Positions 6,891 through 9,154 of a stretch of DNA of 9,154 nucleotides are shown here, in pieces. This DNA is from Candidatus Omnitrophota bacterium (lineage in GTDB: Bacteria > Omnitrophota > Gorgyraeia > Gygaellales > Profunditerraquicolaceae). The DNA lies in the NCBI GenBank assembly GCA_023229385.1, contig JALNZI010000051.1, positions 1 through 9,154 of the forward strand. Reading direction: 5' to 3'. How positions within the stretch are numbered: the first letter of the stretch is position 1; the number at the start of each line of letters is the position of its first letter. A model generated the notes under the pieces. That model saw only the letters and a list, made by a program, of their open reading frames with translations. It made no database searches and was not told the origin of the DNA. Position numbers and translations under genes: made by a program.

Positions 6891-7226
6891 ATGTCAAATA
6901 CAATTTTATTTTCGCCCCCCGTAGCTTTTATAATAGTGTTTTTGACTATACTTATCTTGTTTGTTCTTTGTTCGCATAACGCATTCCGCAGAAAGGGGCA
7001 GTCAAGCGGAGCGAAAAAGGCATATGCCTGCGGAGAGGATTTTAAAGGGCATTTTATCCAGCCGGATTACAGTCAATTTTTCCCTTTTGCTTTTTTCTTT
7101 ACCATATTGCATGTAGTTGCTTTGATCATTGCCACGGTTCCGGCGGAGACGGTTGAGATATTCGCCATCGCGGTTGTTTATGTAGCCGCAGCAATAATCG
7201 GGCTTTTAATCTTACTAAGAAAATAA
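6891..7226 (+). CDS. NuoA (ND3)-like hydrogenase membrane subunit
   Basis: An ORF with two in-frame starts: ATG 6885 (113 residues, starting MKM) and ATG 6891 (111 residues); ribosome-site spacing favours 6891. Three membrane helices are predicted at about residues 9-28, 62-82 and 88-109 (numbering from 6891). Between helices 1 and 2 lies a loop with KKAYACGEDF (Cys47) and QPDYSQFFPFAFFF, placed like the NuoA/ND3 loop that carries its conserved Cys in Y(E)CG and ends (R/K)F...F. NuoA normally continues with an FD(I/V)E motif in helix 2; here that place reads TILHVVALIIATVP. The overall layout argues for a NuoA homologue that anchors the peripheral arm near the catalytic core. The neighbours, NuoK-like before and hydrogenase small subunit after (2-nt gap), fit this. 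Homology is inferred from layout and the YACG motif, so the name is less certain than for other subunits. Confidence 0.7.
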   Translation: MSNTILFSPPVAFIIVFLTILILFVLCSHNAFRRKGQSSGAKKAYACGEDFKGHFIQPDYSQFFPFAFFFTILHVVALIIATVPAETVEIFAIAVVYVAAAIIGLLILLRK

Positions 7227-7228
7227 CT

Positions 7229-7678
7229 ATGGGTATAATCTCAAAAATAATCAACTGGTCACGGCTTAAATCACCCTGGGTTCTACATTTTAACACCGGT
7301 GCCTGTAATGCCTGCGATATAGAAATTATTGCCGCGCTTACCCCGCGTTATGACCTGGAACGTTTTGGCGTAGTGCTCAAAGCTACGCCGCGCCATGCAG
7401 ACGTGCTTTTATGTTCCGGTCCGGTAACCAAACAGATAGAAAGCCGCTTACTGCGTATATATGAACAGATGTCTGAGCCTAAATTTGTGGTAGCAGTAGG
7501 TACTTGTGCCTGCAGTGGAGGGGTTTTTAATGGCTGTTATAACGTAGGCGGAGGCATAAATTCGGTTATACCCGTCTCGGCATATATCCCGGGTTGTCCG
7601 GCCAGTCCCAAGGCTATAATTGATGGAGTGGTAAAGCTTTTACAGAGCTTGGAAGCCAAACCGAAAAGCAAGAGGTGA
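7229..7678 (+). CDS. Group 4 [NiFe]-hydrogenase small subunit (NuoB-like)
   Basis: A 149-residue NuoB/EchC/MbhJ-type protein. After an N-terminal amphipathic stretch it reads SPWVLHFNTGACNACDIEI: Cys26 and Cys29 in a CxxCxxE motif, as in group 4 hydrogenases, rather than the adjacent CCxxE of NuoB. Cys93 in GTCACSGG and Cys123 in PGCPASP complete the four ligands of the proximal [4Fe-4S] cluster. TPRYDLERFGV and HADVLLCSGPVT are typical of the fold. It carries electrons to the NiFe site in the large subunit on the cytoplasmic side of the membrane. It sits directly upstream of the NuoC-like and large-subunit genes. Additional Cys62, Cys95 and Cys103 are visible and not needed for the cluster. 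No twin-arginine signal is present, as expected for a cytoplasm-facing enzyme. A weak ribosome site only; translation may be coupled to the gene before it, 2 nt away. Confidence 0.93.
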   Translation: MGIISKIINWSRLKSPWVLHFNTGACNACDIEIIAALTPRYDLERFGVVLKATPRHADVLLCSGPVTKQIESRLLRIYEQMSEPKFVVAVGTCACSGGVFNGCYNVGGGINSVIPVSAYIPGCPASPKAIIDGVVKLLQSLEAKPKSKR

Positions 7679-7683
7679 GGAGG
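7677..7683 (+). promoter_or_regulatory. Ribosome binding site of the NuoC-like gene
   Basis: GAGGAGG, overlapping the stop codon of the small-subunit gene, lies 5 nt before the ATG at 7689. It is one of the best such sites in the window. Confidence 0.75.
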
Positions 7684-7688
7684 CAAAA

Positions 7689-8150
7689 ATGAGCGAAGAA
7701 AAGATTAAACAGGAATTAGAAGATAAATTTTCCTATTTGAAAGACGCAGTAACTATTAAAAGAAAGGGGCGCATATCTGCGCAAACCCCTTTGGATAAAT
7801 TCAACGAAGTATTTGTTTATGTGGTAAAGCAAATGCGTTTTTTGGCCCTCTCCGCAATAACCGGGTTGGACAGAGGAGATGGTTTTGAGGTTATCTATCA
7901 TCTTAACAGGGAAGGCAGGGTATTGCTGAATTTGAGCGTCAGGTTGAATAAAGAAAATCCTGAGGTAAATAGCGTTACTGCATATTGTCCCAGCGCGGAT
8001 ATCTATGAGAGAGAACTTATGGATTTGTTTGGGATTAAGGTAAATGGGATTGCTCCGGGGCACAGGTATCCTCTTACTGATGATTGGCCGGAGGGAGAGT
8101 ATCCTTTGCGTAAAGATTGGAAAGGCCATAAGGAGGCGCAAAATGCATGA
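7689..8150 (+). CDS. NuoC/EchD-like hydrogenase subunit
   Basis: A 153-residue soluble protein of the complex I 30-kDa family (NuoC, HycE N-terminal part, EchD). The C-terminal signature is well kept: CPSADIYERELMDLFGIKV (100-118, with Glu107-Arg-Glu109), then GHRYPLTDDWPEGEYPLRKDW with the PLRKDW ending. The N-terminal region (charged helix, then FVYVVKQMRFLALSAITGLD) fits the family's alpha/beta domain. In complex I-like enzymes it packs against the large and small subunits and contains no cofactor. Here it is a separate gene rather than fused to the large subunit as in HycE and HyfG. The large-subunit gene starts within its last codons (8-nt overlap), so synthesis is closely coupled. Confidence 0.9.
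   Translation: MSEEKIKQELEDKFSYLKDAVTIKRKGRISAQTPLDKFNEVFVYVVKQMRFLALSAITGLDRGDGFEVIYHLNREGRVLLNLSVRLNKENPEVNSVTAYCPSADIYERELMDLFGIKVNGIAPGHRYPLTDDWPEGEYPLRKDWKGHKEAQNA
8131..8136 (+). promoter_or_regulatory. Ribosome binding site of the hydrogenase large subunit
   Basis: AGGAGG inside the end of the NuoC-like gene, 6 nt before ATG 8143. It decides the start of the large subunit, which overlaps the upstream gene. Confidence 0.8.
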
Positions 8151-9154
8151 TTTACATGATTTTGAAGATGTAAAAATTCCGATTGGGCCTCAGCACCCGG
8201 CTTTAAAAGAACCGGAGAGTTTTTTGATCAGTTTGCGCGGAGAGAAGATAACCGCTTCCAGTGTAAGATTGGGTTACAATCATCGCGGCATAGAAAAGGC
8301 CTGTGAAGAAAGGACGTATACCCAAGGGCTATACCTTATTGAGCGGATTTGCGGTATTTGTTCACATTCCCATTCTACTTGTTTTGTGCAGGCAGTAGAG
8401 GAGATCGCTGGTATTGAAATAACAGCCCGCGCTAAATATCTGCGCACGCTGATTGGCGAGTTGGAGCGTATACACAGCCATCTTTTGTGGTTAGGCGTAG
8501 CCGGGCATGAAATTGGTTTTGATACTCTGCTTATGTATACCTGGCGTGACCGTGAAGTGGTGATGGACCTTCTGGCAACACTTACCGGTAATAGGGTAAA
8601 CTACGGAATCAATACTGTTGGAGGGGTAAGGCGTGATATCAGCTCCAAACAAAAAGAAGAGGTTTTAAAGGCGATAGATATATTAGAGGAGAGGACTAAA
8701 TACTACATCGATCTTGCTAAAGGTGAAACGACCTTAATTAAACGTTTGCAAGGGGTAGGGGTATTATCTCATGAAGATGCTGAAAAGTTAGATGCGGTTG
8801 GTCCTACTGCGCGCGCCTCAGGCATAGAACGGGATGTGCGCAAAGATGATCCTTATGCGGCTTATGGGGAGTTGGATTTTAAGGTAATTAGCGTTAATAG
8901 TTGCGATGTCTATGGCCGCACCCTGGTGCGTTTAGGAGAATTGATGGAATCTTTCAGCCTGGTGCGCCAGATTATCCGTAAAATTCCTGACGGGCCGATT
9001 TTAATAAAGTCGTCCCGCAAAATACCGGCAGGCGAAGCAGTGAGCCGTTATGAAGCACCCAGGGGAGAGGATCTTCATTATGTGCGTGCTAATGGCACAG
9101 AAAAGCCGGATAGGGTAAAGGTAAGGGCGCCCACTTTAGCGAATATCCAGTCAG
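8143..9154 (+). CDS. Group 4 [NiFe]-hydrogenase large subunit (NuoD-like), 3' partial
   Basis: The frame from ATG 8143 stays open to the window end (337 full codons). It begins MHDLHDFEDVKIPIGPQHPA, as in group 4 large subunits and NuoD. The N-terminal NiFe-binding motif is intact: ERICGICSHSHS with Cys70 and Cys73 and His77. NuoD has lost these cysteines, so this should be a true hydrogenase rather than a quinone-reducing subunit. Further family blocks are RLGYNHRGIEKACE (42-55), LGELERIHSHLLWLG, TLTGNRVNYGINTVGGVRRD, DPYAAYGELDFKV and the stretch from RYEAPRGEDLHYVRANG to PDRVKVRAPTLANIQS. It would hold the site for 2H+ + 2e- <-> H2 facing the cytoplasm. The second CxxC, near the C-terminus, lies past the window, so the active site cannot be fully verified. 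NuoH- and NuoI-like genes are expected next (inference). Confidence 0.95.
   Translation, partial: MHDLHDFEDVKIPIGPQHPALKEPESFLISLRGEKITASSVRLGYNHRGIEKACEERTYTQGLYLIERICGICSHSHSTCFVQAVEEIAGIEITARAKYLRTLIGELERIHSHLLWLGVAGHEIGFDTLLMYTWRDREVVMDLLATLTGNRVNYGINTVGGVRRDISSKQKEEVLKAIDILEERTKYYIDLAKGETTLIKRLQGVGVLSHEDAEKLDAVGPTARASGIERDVRKDDPYAAYGELDFKVISVNSCDVYGRTLVRLGELMESFSLVRQIIRKIPDGPILIKSSRKIPAGEAVSRYEAPRGEDLHYVRANGTEKPDRVKVRAPTLANIQS

Larger units (their letters stand above)
1388..9154 (+). other. Gene cluster for a complex I-like, membrane-bound [NiFe]-hydrogenase (right end outside window)
   Basis: Nine consecutive + strand genes with gaps of 15 nt or less, or with overlaps (ATGA at 2827 and 6568; 8 nt at 8143), form one likely transcript starting after the terminator at 1343-1371. 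The order is MrpA-like, NuoL, NuoN/MrpD, NuoJ, NuoK, NuoA, NuoB, NuoC, NuoD types. No NuoE, NuoF or NuoG (NADH module) gene is seen, which points to ferredoxin as the electron partner. I cannot place it firmly in a group 4 subgroup by eye. Confidence 0.85.

Noticed and set aside
1388..7226. Stand-alone Mrp Na+/H+ antiporter operon
   Set aside because: The membrane genes run directly into hydrogenase genes with short gaps, and NuoA- and NuoJ-like parts are not in the Mrp set.
7716..8141. A 141-codon open frame on the minus strand over the NuoC-like gene
   Set aside because: Antisense shadow of a conserved gene; no recognisable protein features.
1388..9154. Respiratory NADH:quinone oxidoreductase (nuo operon)
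   Set aside because: The large subunit retains the NiFe cysteine pair, the small subunit has CxxCxxE rather than CCxxE, no NADH module gene is seen and the gene order is not that of nuo.

Overview
The window is a compact, same-strand bacterial region (everything on +) with two blocks separated by one intrinsic terminator. It most likely comes from an anaerobic bacterium that makes or uses H2 through ferredoxin. The gene mix (type III glutamine synthetase, ExbB/ExbD, and a complex I-like group 4 [NiFe]-hydrogenase with closely packed genes) would fit an uncultivated anaerobic lineage such as Omnitrophota or a relative. That taxonomic guess rests on general knowledge, not on any marker gene here.

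Block 1 (1-1268): the C-terminal end of a type III glutamine synthetase runs in from the left edge. It is followed 18 nt later by exbB and, through an ATGA overlap, exbD. These two encode a proton-driven energy-transducing motor of the inner membrane. No tonB/tolA-type partner follows exbD. Bases 1269-1387 hold no gene. They hold an unassigned leader-like stretch, a 12-nt-period direct repeat and a strong hairpin-plus-T-tract terminator.

Block 2 (1388-right edge): nine tightly packed or overlapping genes encode most of a membrane-bound, ion-pumping [NiFe]-hydrogenase built like respiratory complex I. In order they are: a short MrpA/ND5-type antiporter subunit, a long NuoL-type antiporter subunit with the C-terminal lateral-helix region, a NuoN/MrpD-type antiporter subunit, NuoJ/MbhD-like, NuoK-like, NuoA-like, the hydrogenase small subunit (NuoB-like), a NuoC-like subunit, and the hydrogenase large subunit (NuoD-like, cut by the window end). 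The large subunit has the RICGIC cysteine pair that binds the NiFe site and the small subunit has CxxCxxE rather than the CCxxE of NuoB, so this is a hydrogenase and not a quinone-reducing complex I.

Working model (inference): reduced ferredoxin gives electrons through Fe-S subunits, expected downstream (NuoI-like), to the NiFe site. H2 is made or consumed, and the energy drives H+ or Na+ across the membrane through three antiporter-like subunits linked to the peripheral arm by the NuoA/J/K-like subunits and an expected NuoH-like subunit. The most notable point is the very complete complex I-like membrane arm, including a divergent NuoA-like protein, attached to an apparently genuine NiFe catalytic core.
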